10,227 nucleotides of DNA, taken from contig CACYHJ010000052.1 in the NCBI GenBank assembly GCA_902774165.1, positions 1 to 10,227 of the forward strand, in the 5' to 3' direction. The DNA comes from Oscillospiraceae bacterium. Its GTDB lineage: Bacteria > Bacillota > Clostridia > Oscillospirales > Acutalibacteraceae. Below, piece after piece: positions 1 to 5,794 of this stretch. The first letter of the stretch is position 1. Every line of letters starts with the position of its first letter. A model generated the notes under the pieces. That model was not told where the DNA came from and did no database searches. It worked only from the letters and a program-made list of their open reading frames with translations. Both the position numbers and the translations under genes were made by a program.

Positions 1-157
1 GTGCGTAACTGGATGATATGCGGGTTGATTCCGGTGTTCCTTTTTTGATAAACTGTCATATGCGGTAATTATAGAACAGTGTGAGTTGTAAAAAGCGTTT
101 TTCTTTAAATGCGGAGCTAAAGGATACGTGATACAATAGATAACAGAGGTATGAAAA
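1..157 (+). promoter_or_regulatory. AT-rich leader of the DGR-target-like gene
   Basis: No gene is visible here. AGAGG at 145-149, eight bases before the ATG at 158, is a good ribosome binding site and fixes that start; the ATG at 151 is out of frame. Promoter candidates are weak: TTGATT at 25-30 followed 18 bases later by TAAACT at 49-54, and an isolated TACAAT at 132-137 without a recognisable -35 at the right distance. The ribosome binding site is solid; the promoter is a guess. Confidence 0.35.
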
Positions 158-2134
158 ATGGAAAAAACAGGATATGAGTCTGTTTATGTTAAAAATGCTC
201 TTACAAACATAGGCTTTGAATTAGAAAAACAAAAAGCGATCGGAGAAGCAGAGCGGAAACTGAAAGCGGAAGGAAAAGAGATTTATAATATTGTTGAAGC
301 TCTCCCGATAAGTTTAATGGGATTCAGGACACAGGAAATTAAGATTTTCTGGAGAATTCCTGGCGAGACAGTAAATCAAACTGCAGGCGGATCCTCTGTG
401 ACCGCTCCTAAAGTTGTCGAGAGGGTTTCTGTAACATCCGATAACTTTCCTTCGATCCTTGATCGTATCGACCTTTTTCTTGAAGATGAAAAATGGGACA
501 GTGCGGCGTCATATTGCGAGGCGGCGCTGGATTACGCTCCGAAAAGCGCGGACGTGTATCTCAGGTATCTTCTGGCGGATCTGAAGGTCAGCCGAACGGA
601 AAATCTCGCAAAGTGCAAGGAATCCTTTACGGAAAACGAACACTATAATAAGACGCTTCGTTTTGCCGATCAGGATTTGTCGGATAAACTGAGAAATATC
701 AATATTCAGATTGATGAACGCAACGAAAACGCGCGGCTGATCGGCATATATAACAGCGCCGTTTCCGCAATGAACGCGGCAAATACCGAATCGGCGTTCA
801 AGGCTGCTGCGGAAACGTTCAAAACGATCCCCGGTTTCAAAAATGCAGATTCGCTTGCCGAACAGAGTCTTGACAAAGCCGAGGTTTGTCGCAAGGACGC
901 GATCTACGCTTCCGCAAAAGCGAAGATGACCGGAGACAAAACAGACGGCTATGAAGCGGCGATCAAAGAATTCGGCACGATCTCCGGCTGGAAAGACGCG
1001 GACGAACAGATCTACGCTTGCCGGAGAAAGATCGAGGAAATCAAAGTAAAGGAAGAAGCCGACCGTCTCGAGCGCGAGCGTCAGGCGGAGCAAAAACGCA
1101 TCGCTGCGGAAAAAGCGGCGAAGAAGCTCAAGAAGATCGCCGCCGTTGTAACGCCTGTTGTTGTCGCGTGTATTGCGTTTGTTATTGTATTGACAACGGT
1201 TATTATTCCGAACGCCAAATACAATTCCGCGCTCGATCTTTACAACGCCGGAAAGTACGAAGAAGCGATCACGGCATTTACAGCATTAAATGGATACAAG
1301 GACAGTGAAGCACAGATCATAAGATGCGAAACGGCTATCAAAGACGCCAAATACGATTCCGCACTTTCATTGATCGAGGAAGGTAAATATGTTGATGCAT
1401 ATGAGGCCTTGATCGATTTGAACGGCTACAAAGACAGCGCTGCAAAGGCAGAAGAAATCCACAGACAATACAATATCGAAAAGTTGAAGACCTCCAAGGC
1501 CGGCGATTATGTTGTTCTTGGCTCTTACGAGCAGGATAATAATAAGGCTAACGGAAAAGAAGACATTGAATGGCTTGTTCTTGCTACAGAAGGCGATAAA
1601 GCGCTTGTGATAAGTCGATATGCTCTTGACTATCAGAGGTACAATGAGACCTCTTCAGACGTAACGTGGGAGACCTGCTCCTTGCGTAAATGGCTGAACA
1701 GTACGTTTATCAGCGATGCGTTTAACTCAGATGAACAGAACTGTATCATCAGTTCAACTGTCTCAGCAGACAAGAATCCGACATACGGTACGGATCCCGG
1801 CAAAGATACAACAGACAAAGTATTCCTTCTGAGCATAGAGGAAGCGAACAAGTATTTCAGCTCAAAAGACGCGAGAATATGCGCTCCGACGGATTACGCG
1901 ATTGCAAAGGGAGCGTATACAAACAGCGGTTATACCGTTGACGTTGACGGCAGGCCTACCTTCTGGTGGTGGCTGCGGTCGCCCGGCAGCAATTCCAACT
2001 ACGCCGCCCTCGTCAACTGCGACGGCTACGTCAATGACTACGGCTCCGACGTCGCTGTCGGTGTCCACGGCAGATACGTCGACATGGATTACGCCGCGGT
2101 CCGTCCCGCTTTGTGGATAAATCATGAATCGTAA
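158..2134 (+). CDS. Membrane-anchored helical-repeat protein with C-terminal DUF6273 domain; probable DGR target
   Basis: A 658-aa protein with no N-terminal signal peptide. Residues 1-68 are an unrecognised domain. Residues about 97-185 resemble the TPR-like segment common in clostridial DUF6273 proteins. Two helical repeats follow (about 192-245 and 250-298), then a charged coiled coil (about 291-326). One membrane span lies at about 327-349. Two more copies of the same repeat follow outside (about 352-392 and 396-436), each ending in GYKDS; the inner copies end in GFKNA and GWKDA. From about 449 to the end is a DUF6273 domain with the hallmarks LRKWLN, WWLRSPG and VRPALWI, expected to have a C-type-lectin/FGE-like fold. 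The predicted topology puts this domain outside the cell. Its last ~50 codons look like a DGR variable region. Ligand unknown; a surface binding or sensing role is inference. Its sequence is more AT-rich than the genes to the right until residue ~600, where it becomes GC-rich. The AGAGG at 145-149 supports this start. Confidence 0.85.
   Translation: MEKTGYESVYVKNALTNIGFELEKQKAIGEAERKLKAEGKEIYNIVEALPISLMGFRTQEIKIFWRIPGETVNQTAGGSSVTAPKVVERVSVTSDNFPSILDRIDLFLEDEKWDSAASYCEAALDYAPKSADVYLRYLLADLKVSRTENLAKCKESFTENEHYNKTLRFADQDLSDKLRNINIQIDERNENARLIGIYNSAVSAMNAANTESAFKAAAETFKTIPGFKNADSLAEQSLDKAEVCRKDAIYASAKAKMTGDKTDGYEAAIKEFGTISGWKDADEQIYACRRKIEEIKVKEEADRLERERQAEQKRIAAEKAAKKLKKIAAVVTPVVVACIAFVIVLTTVIIPNAKYNSALDLYNAGKYEEAITAFTALNGYKDSEAQIIRCETAIKDAKYDSALSLIEEGKYVDAYEALIDLNGYKDSAAKAEEIHRQYNIEKLKTSKAGDYVVLGSYEQDNNKANGKEDIEWLVLATEGDKALVISRYALDYQRYNETSSDVTWETCSLRKWLNSTFISDAFNSDEQNCIISSTVSADKNPTYGTDPGKDTTDKVFLLSIEEANKYFSSKDARICAPTDYAIAKGAYTNSGYTVDVDGRPTFWWWLRSPGSNSNYAALVNCDGYVNDYGSDVAVGVHGRYVDMDYAAVRPALWINHES
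1961..2116 (+). other. Putative DGR variable region (VR) in the 3' end of the target gene
   Basis: Residues 602-653. Of the 42 codons from 1982 to 2107, 33 end in C. Many are NNC codons (TAC, GTC, GAC, CTC, TGC, CAC, TCC, GGC), intermixed with unmutated AAC/AAT. That is the footprint of adenine-directed mutagenesis from a template rich in AAC. The flanks encoding WWLRSPG and VRPALW match the constant edges of DUF6273 lectin-like domains, where loop residues vary and the scaffold is kept. The codon pattern and abrupt GC rise are directly visible; that they arose by mutagenic retrohoming is inference, because no template repeat is present here for comparison. Confidence 0.6.
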
Positions 2135-2170
2135 ATCTTCCGATCTTTAATCATCCAAATCAATAATCAG

Positions 2171-2217
2171 TCTTCCCCTTTGGGGGAGATGTCCCGCAAG
2201 GGACAGAGGGGGGATAT
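2171..2217. repeat. REP-like palindromic interspersed repeat
   Basis: Two adjacent hairpins. The first pairs 2171-2178 with 2182-2189 (8 bp with one G-T wobble, TTT loop). The second pairs GTCCC 2191-2195 with GGGAC 2200-2204 around a GCAA loop. A G-run follows. From memory this resembles the short GGGGGA-type palindromic repeats scattered between genes in many Clostridia. It starts 37 bases after the target stop codon, so it could also act as a transcription attenuator or as the hairpin some DGRs carry just downstream of the VR. Confidence 0.5.
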
Positions 2218-2262
2218 GCCGCCGGAAGTCGGCCGCGCGATTTTTGAAAATGAGGTTTTTGA

Positions 2263-2364
2263 ATGGAACACAAACAAAGTGAACTGACAGTAATTACAAA
2301 AGCGAAAGACCTGTGTTCTTACGTAATGACCGTCACGCAAAAGTCGCCTAAGCAGAACCAATAA
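2263..2364 (+). pseudogene. avd: Truncated DGR accessory protein (Avd-like) remnant
   Basis: A 33-codon ORF with a good ribosome binding site (GAGG 2252-2255, seven bases before the ATG). Residues 8-31 (LTVITKAKDLC, then SYVMTVTQKSPK) match what I recall as the N-terminus of Avd-type four-helix-bundle proteins beside DGR reverse transcriptases in Firmicutes. In those the sequence continues KKFRFT...SRLQN...ENIYRAN for about 90 more residues. Here the reading runs off after SPK into QNQ and a stop, and no continuation is visible in any frame before the terminator at 2376. In the BPP-1 phage system Avd binds the reverse transcriptase and is needed for retrohoming; this stub keeps only part of the first helix. 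Its place directly after a VR-bearing gene matches the usual target-avd-TR-RT order. The break point suggests deletion of the rest of avd, the template repeat and the RT. A functional 33-aa peptide is possible but unlikely. Confidence 0.7.
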
Positions 2365-2375
2365 ACCGTACGTAT

Positions 2376-2416
2376 AAAAAATCCCGCCCGTTCGGATCGC
2401 AGATCCGAACGGGCGG
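2376..2416 (-). terminator. Rho-independent terminator of the S51 peptidase gene
   Basis: A perfect 15-bp stem (2384-2398 with 2402-2416) with a 3-base loop. Read on the minus strand it is followed by GA and six T residues (2381-2376), 18 bases beyond the stop codon at 2434. On the plus strand the downstream sequence is not T-rich, so it would be weak for the target/avd side, though the stem may still block read-through. Confidence 0.88.
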
Positions 2417-2433
2417 CAATTCTTATCGTTTGA

Positions 2434-3138
2434 TTATTCAAATTGAATCGGCACGTGGTTTTTCACGATATCAATCACGGGCCAGCCCTGATCCGCGGGC
2501 AGGTAATACGCCGAATGGACGGGATTTCTGTGGGAATCGACAATCTCATATTCTCCGTCGACGATCGAGATCACGATATCGTTGTCAAGCCCGATGCCGT
2601 CCAGCTCCTGCATCTTCACGTCCTCCAAAAACTCCGGCCAGTCCTCAAAATGCGGGCAGAGGATATAGGGCACGAAATCCAGGCAGTCCAGGAACATATA
2701 TCTCCCGCCGATCCCGCAGTTGTCGTAGCCGTGGCGGCACCAGCACATGGCGCCGCTGCTCTGGCCGGCGATGACCGTTCCGTTGTCGTAGGCCTGCCGC
2801 AGATAGGGGATCGCGCCGCGTCTGCGCCAGGTCTCCATCAGGAATTTCAGGTTCCCGCCGCAGGCGTAGATCACGTCCGCGCAGAGGATCACGTTTTTGA
2901 TATCCTCCTCGGTCAGGCTCTCGTCCGTCAGGTACAGACATTCCGCCTTCTTGAAGCCGTGGGTCAGGGCGTAGTGCGTTACGATGGGCTCGTCCTCTTT
3001 GCCGTCGTGGCCCGCCGTGGGCAGATAGACGAAGCTTTCCCGCTTGTCCGCGAGAGAGAAAATATGGTCGATGATCGGGTCGGATTCGTTCTCGAAGAAG
3101 ATCCCTCCGCTGCCGAGGACCAGTTTGTGTTTGGCCAT
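2434..3138 (-). CDS. Peptidase E-like (S51 family, class I glutamine amidotransferase fold) protein
   Basis: A 234-aa protein, close to the ~230 aa of S51 dipeptidases. Visible motifs are the N-terminal strand LVLGSGG, the turn ACGGN at 92-96, the nucleophile elbow GQSSGA at 125-130 with Ser127 as the expected nucleophile, and CPHF with His163 as the likely catalytic histidine. In characterised members (Salmonella/E. coli PepE) the enzyme cleaves Asp-X dipeptides in the cytoplasm; the substrate here is unknown, and cyanophycinase-like relatives share the fold. I chose the ATG at 3138 because GAGGTG at 3145-3150 sits six bases before it; the GTG at 3147 would overlap that site. The region just upstream is a 7-bp repeat array with no evident promoter, so it may be read from the genes to its right. 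Confidence 0.85.
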   Translation of the reverse strand: MAKHKLVLGSGGIFFENESDPIIDHIFSLADKRESFVYLPTAGHDGKEDEPIVTHYALTHGFKKAECLYLTDESLTEEDIKNVILCADVIYACGGNLKFLMETWRRRGAIPYLRQAYDNGTVIAGQSSGAMCWCRHGYDNCGIGGRYMFLDCLDFVPYILCPHFEDWPEFLEDVKMQELDGIGLDNDIVISIVDGEYEIVDSHRNPVHSAYYLPADQGWPVIDIVKNHVPIQFE

Positions 3139-3151
3139 GGTTGTCACCTCT

Positions 3152-3193
3152 GTGAGATGTGAAATGTGAGATGTGAAATGTGGAATGTGAAAT
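3152..3193. repeat. Six-copy 7-bp tandem repeat, left arm
   Basis: Six contiguous heptamers of consensus GTGRRAT, mostly GTGAAAT. The array ends one base from the ribosome binding site of the peptidase gene and 13 bases from the stop of the four-helix-bundle gene. GTGGAATGT (3180-3188) is the reverse complement of ACATTCCAC (3209-3217), giving a 9-bp stem spanning the end of that gene, which could act as a weak hairpin behind it. Confidence 0.85.
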
Positions 3194-3206
3194 GAACTCT
3201 TACAGT

Positions 3207-3566
3207 TTACATTCCACTTTTAATTTTATTACTGAGACCGAAAAGCATTTTTCCGATATCTCTGCAAAGCTGAAACGCGTTTTGCGCTTCTTCATCTTTG
3301 ATATAGTCCAGCATGCAGCAAGCGTATAGTTGTGTTTCAAGTTCACACTTGGATTCTTGTGATATATTCAGAAATCGGATAAAATCATTTTTTGAGTTGC
3401 GTCCGTACCCTTCCGCGATATTTGATGCGATAGAGATTACAGATCTGCGCATCTGGTCTGCCATGGCGTATGTTTCTTCTTTCGGCAGAGAACGCACAAG
3501 AGTATAAACCACTTTCACTAACTCCATTGACTTTTTCCAAACTTCCAAATCCTGATAGCTGTTCAT
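3207..3566 (-). CDS. Four-helix-bundle protein, 23S rRNA intervening-sequence (IVP/S23) family
   Basis: A 119-aa protein with the family pattern from the start: YQDLEVWKKSMEL at 4-16, then DQMRRSVISIASNIAEGYGR at 37-56, then a glutamate-rich helix with SQESKCELETQL at 69-80 and a final amphipathic helix. The length is typical of the family (PF05635/TIGR02436). Function is unknown; relatives are encoded by intervening sequences in 23S rRNA genes, and DGR Avd proteins share the four-helix fold. I prefer the ATG at 3566, where family members normally begin; a GTG at 3578 would add four residues, and neither has a strong ribosome binding site. The gene is more AT-rich than both neighbours and is flanked by heptamer repeat arrays, suggesting it was inserted between the alcohol dehydrogenase and peptidase genes. 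Confidence 0.85.
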   Translation of the reverse strand: MNSYQDLEVWKKSMELVKVVYTLVRSLPKEETYAMADQMRRSVISIASNIAEGYGRNSKNDFIRFLNISQESKCELETQLYACCMLDYIKDEEAQNAFQLCRDIGKMLFGLSNKIKSGM

Positions 3567-3575
3567 ATCCGCGCT

Positions 3576-3638
3576 CACTTTTTACATTTTACTGCGGCGC
3601 AGCCGCATACTTTTCACATTTCACTTTTCACATTTCAC
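3576..3638. repeat. Heptamer tandem repeat, right arm, interrupted by a palindrome
   Basis: Units of consensus YACWTTT at 3576-3582, 3583-3589, 3608-3614, 3615-3621, 3622-3628 and 3629-3635. They are the reverse complement of the left-arm motif. A 15-base palindrome (3593-3607) splits the array after TAC at 3590-3592, and the array restarts with TAC. Confidence 0.8.
3593..3607. repeat. GC-rich palindrome inside the right heptamer array
   Basis: TGCGGC (3593-3598) pairs with GCCGCA (3602-3607) across a GCA loop. It is flanked on both sides by TAC from the heptamer motif. It stands out sharply in AT-rich surroundings and lies just upstream of the four-helix-bundle gene. Confidence 0.7.
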
Positions 3639-3649
3639 TGTCATTGACT

Positions 3650-4861
3650 TCACGCCATAAAACTCCGGATCACGCGTTCGCAGTCTGCCGCGTTCATGAT
3701 CTTCGGCACCGGGTAGAGCGGGTTCGCCTCTTTCAGCGCGCGGGCCACGAGGGTGGGCATGTCCTCCTCTTTGATCATGTCGAACTTCTCGGGGATGTTC
3801 ATATCCCGGTCCATTCTGCGGATCTCGGCGATGAACGCTTTGCCCTTGTCGGCGACGCTCATCTCCGGCGTGGTGATGCCGATCAGGTCCGCCAGCTTCG
3901 CAAGGGGCTTATAGGCGGTCTCCGCGTAATAATCCAGCACGTAGGGCAGGATCACCGCGTTTGCAAGGCCGTGGGGCGTACCGTAAAGGCCGCCCAGGTT
4001 GTGGGCGATGGAATGAACGTAGCCGACGAACGCGTGTGTGAACGCGCGGCCCGCGAGATACGAGCCCTTGAGCATGTTGGCGCGGGCTTCCATGTCCTTG
4101 CCGTTGGCGTAAGCCTTTTCGAGATTCTTGTGGATCAGAACGACCGCTTCCTCCGCCTCGCGGATGGTGTCCTTCGTGTTGCTTCTGCCGATGTACGCCT
4201 CGACCGCGTGGGTCATGGCGTCCATGCCGGTGGTGGAGGTGATGTGCGGGGGCAGACCGACCGTCAGCGCGGGATCGAGCACCGCGTACTTCGGGCGCAG
4301 CGCCGGGTCGTTGATGGCGTTTTTCTCGTGGGTCTCGGGATCGGACACGACCGCCGCGATGGTGGTCTCCGAGCCGGTTCCCGCCGTAGTGGGCACAGCG
4401 AAGAACGGGGGCAGTTTTTTGAGAACCTTCAGCTGGCCGCGCATTTTCCGGACGGATTTGTTGGGTCTTACGATCCGGGCGCCGGCGGCCTTCGCGCAGT
4501 CCATGGGGGAGCCGCCGCCGAAGGCGATAATGGCCTCGCAGCCGTTCTCTTCATAGACCTTCTTCGCGTCCTCGATGTTGGGGATGGTGGGGTTGGGCTG
4601 CACGCCGTCGAATACGACGTATTTCACGCCCGCCTCGTCCAGCTTTTCAAACATCGGGTCAAGGATGTGCAGACCCATCAAGCCCTTATCGGTCACGACG
4701 AGGACCTTTTTGATGCCCTTATCCTTGATGAATGCGGGCAGGCGCAGCACCGCGCCTTCCCCTTCCAGCAGGTAGGGCTCGGTCCAGTCAAGGAAATGCA
4801 GGGCGAACTTATAGACGGTCTGATAAGTTCTGTACCAGCACTTTTTCAGCTTCCAAAGCAT
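3650..4861 (-). CDS. Iron-containing (group III) alcohol dehydrogenase
   Basis: A 403-aa cytoplasmic oxidoreductase, the usual family length. The N-terminal nucleotide-binding half carries GGGSPMDCAK (115-124) and PTTAGTGSE (157-165). The C-terminal half has the four metal ligands expected from FucO-type enzymes: Asp214 and His218 in GMDAMTHA, His283 in VHSIAHN and His297 in TPHG; the 14-residue gap between the last two equals that in FucO. It probably interconverts an alcohol and aldehyde (or diol) using NAD(P)H in fermentation; the substrate cannot be read from sequence. The start is well supported: AAGGAG at 4870-4875 lies eight bases upstream, with a promoter at 4893-4921. No clear terminator follows, so transcription may continue into the four-helix-bundle and peptidase genes. 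Confidence 0.93.
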   Translation of the reverse strand: MLWKLKKCWYRTYQTVYKFALHFLDWTEPYLLEGEGAVLRLPAFIKDKGIKKVLVVTDKGLMGLHILDPMFEKLDEAGVKYVVFDGVQPNPTIPNIEDAKKVYEENGCEAIIAFGGGSPMDCAKAAGARIVRPNKSVRKMRGQLKVLKKLPPFFAVPTTAGTGSETTIAAVVSDPETHEKNAINDPALRPKYAVLDPALTVGLPPHITSTTGMDAMTHAVEAYIGRSNTKDTIREAEEAVVLIHKNLEKAYANGKDMEARANMLKGSYLAGRAFTHAFVGYVHSIAHNLGGLYGTPHGLANAVILPYVLDYYAETAYKPLAKLADLIGITTPEMSVADKGKAFIAEIRRMDRDMNIPEKFDMIKEEDMPTLVARALKEANPLYPVPKIMNAADCERVIRSFMA

Positions 4862-4892
4862 GGGAACAACTCCTTCATAATAAGATGCAAAT

Positions 4893-4921
4893 ATTTTACA
4901 TCATTTTTCCGCGCTTTGCAA
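4893..4921 (-). promoter_or_regulatory. Sigma-A-type promoter of the alcohol dehydrogenase gene
   Basis: Read on the minus strand: TTGCAA (4921-4916), a 17-base spacer, then TAAAAT (4898-4893), about 30 bases before the start codon. Good but not perfect match to consensus. Confidence 0.6.
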
Positions 4922-5038
4922 GGGCGCGGCGCAAATTTGTCGCGTTTTGCGAAAAAACGGACCTCTTTTCCGTCCCGATGAATAAAATTGCCGCCCGCCG
5001 TGAATACTGAAAGTATCAAACAGCAAAGGGTGTTGACA

Positions 5039-5746
5039 ATGAAGAATAAAAAAAGAGCCGCGCTGGCAGCCGTTCTGTGTTCGGTGCTTTTGGGCGCGGT
5101 CGGTTTTTTCGGCGTGCGGACGCGGTATGAGAAGCCGCAGAAGAGCGACGCGCAGGAATCGCCGCCCACCACCGTTTACGACGCTTATCCAGACGAGACC
5201 GCGCCGCCGGCAACGGAGCCGGCGAGCGTCCCGGCGCCCCCCGAACCGGAGACTTACGTCCTTGAGCAGCAGAGCGCTCCCGCCGCGGAAGAATCCTCTC
5301 CGGAATCCGAAACGGTGGACGCGACCATGCCGCGCCCGGAATACTTCGATATTCCGCTGAGCCGGGATATCTCCCTGGATTACAGCAGCGCCGAGCCGGT
5401 GTTCAACCCGACCATGGGGGACTGGCGCACCCACAACGGCATTGATTTCGCCGGCGTCGTCGGCGACCCGATCAAGTCCTGCGCCTCCGGGTTCGTCAGC
5501 GAGGTTTATGACGACCCGCTGTACGGCACGGTGATGGTGATCGATCACGGCGGCGGCGTTGTGGCGAAATACTGCGGCCTGGGGAAGGGGAGCACCGTTC
5601 CCGTCGGTACCGAGGTCAAAATGGACGACACGATCGGCTACCTGAGCTTTGTGCCCTGCGAGTCGGAGTCCGGCGCGCATCTGCATTTTGAGATTACGGA
5701 AAACGGCGAGACCGTCGACCCGCTGTCGATCCTGATCATGCCGTAA
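5039..5746 (+). CDS. Membrane-anchored M23 (LytM-type) protein, SpoIIQ-like
   Basis: A 235-aa protein: a short positive N-terminus, one membrane anchor (about 7-26), a long acidic, proline-rich linker (about 31-98), then an M23/LytM domain. Metal-binding motifs look intact: THNGID with His132 and Asp136, and HLHFEI with His214 and His216. The stretch around DWRTHNGIDFAG and the preceding DYSSAEPVFNPTM resembles SpoIIQ, the forespore-membrane protein that pairs with SpoIIIAH across the engulfing septum. B. subtilis SpoIIQ has lost a ligand, while clostridial versions often keep the site, as here. Another membrane-anchored M23 endopeptidase or amidase activator is the alternative. I use the ATG at 5039, with AAAGGG eight bases upstream; a TTG at 4988 has no ribosome binding site. 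The gene is monocistronic, divergent from the alcohol dehydrogenase and ends at a terminator. No confident promoter was found. Confidence 0.85.
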   Translation: MKNKKRAALAAVLCSVLLGAVGFFGVRTRYEKPQKSDAQESPPTTVYDAYPDETAPPATEPASVPAPPEPETYVLEQQSAPAAEESSPESETVDATMPRPEYFDIPLSRDISLDYSSAEPVFNPTMGDWRTHNGIDFAGVVGDPIKSCASGFVSEVYDDPLYGTVMVIDHGGGVVAKYCGLGKGSTVPVGTEVKMDDTIGYLSFVPCESESGAHLHFEITENGETVDPLSILIMP

Positions 5747-5750
5747 AAAG

Positions 5751-5788
5751 AAAAGAGGCTGCCGTGTCTTGCTGCGGCAGCCTTTTTT
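5751..5788. terminator. Bidirectional terminator between convergent genes
   Basis: Nine perfect pairs (5756-5764 with 5775-5783) extend through A/T pairs to about 14 bp, with T6 on the right for the plus strand and an A-run on the left that becomes T on the minus strand. It begins four bases after the SpoIIQ-like stop and ends six bases before the transporter stop, so it serves both. Confidence 0.9.
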
Positions 5789-5794
5789 CGGCGT

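Larger units (their letters stand above)
3152..3638 (-). mobile_element. Putative small element: four-helix-bundle gene bracketed by inverted heptamer arrays
   Basis: One gene lies between two arrays of the same 7-bp motif in opposite orientation (GTGAAAT on the left, ATTTCAC-phase on the right). It sits between two ordinary metabolic genes, and related genes occur as intervening sequences inside 23S rRNA genes. This has the look of a compact inserted cassette. No transposase, target duplication or second copy is visible, so mobility is inference only. Confidence 0.35.

Noticed and set aside
2135..2433. Template repeat of the DGR
   Set aside because: I looked for an A-rich near-copy of the WWLRSPG-encoding segment here and in the rest of the window and saw none.
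2443..3162. Plus-strand open frame of 239 codons
   Set aside because: Antisense to the S51 peptidase gene, with composition typical of a shadow frame and no recognisable domain.
3470..4981. Plus-strand open frame of 503 codons
   Set aside because: It lies opposite the alcohol dehydrogenase, whose motifs and ribosome binding site are clear; it is a by-product of GC-rich codon use.
5004..5016. Small palindrome ATACT-GAA-AGTAT upstream of the SpoIIQ-like gene as an operator
   Set aside because: Only five base pairs, with no matching site elsewhere and no regulator in the window; chance is sufficient.
4988..5038. TTG start extending the SpoIIQ-like protein by 17 residues
   Set aside because: No ribosome binding site there; the ATG at 5039 has one and places the membrane anchor at the N-terminus.
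4901..5686. Minus-strand open frame of 261 codons
   Set aside because: Arginine- and histidine-rich shadow of the SpoIIQ-like gene, which has an intact M23 domain on the other strand.
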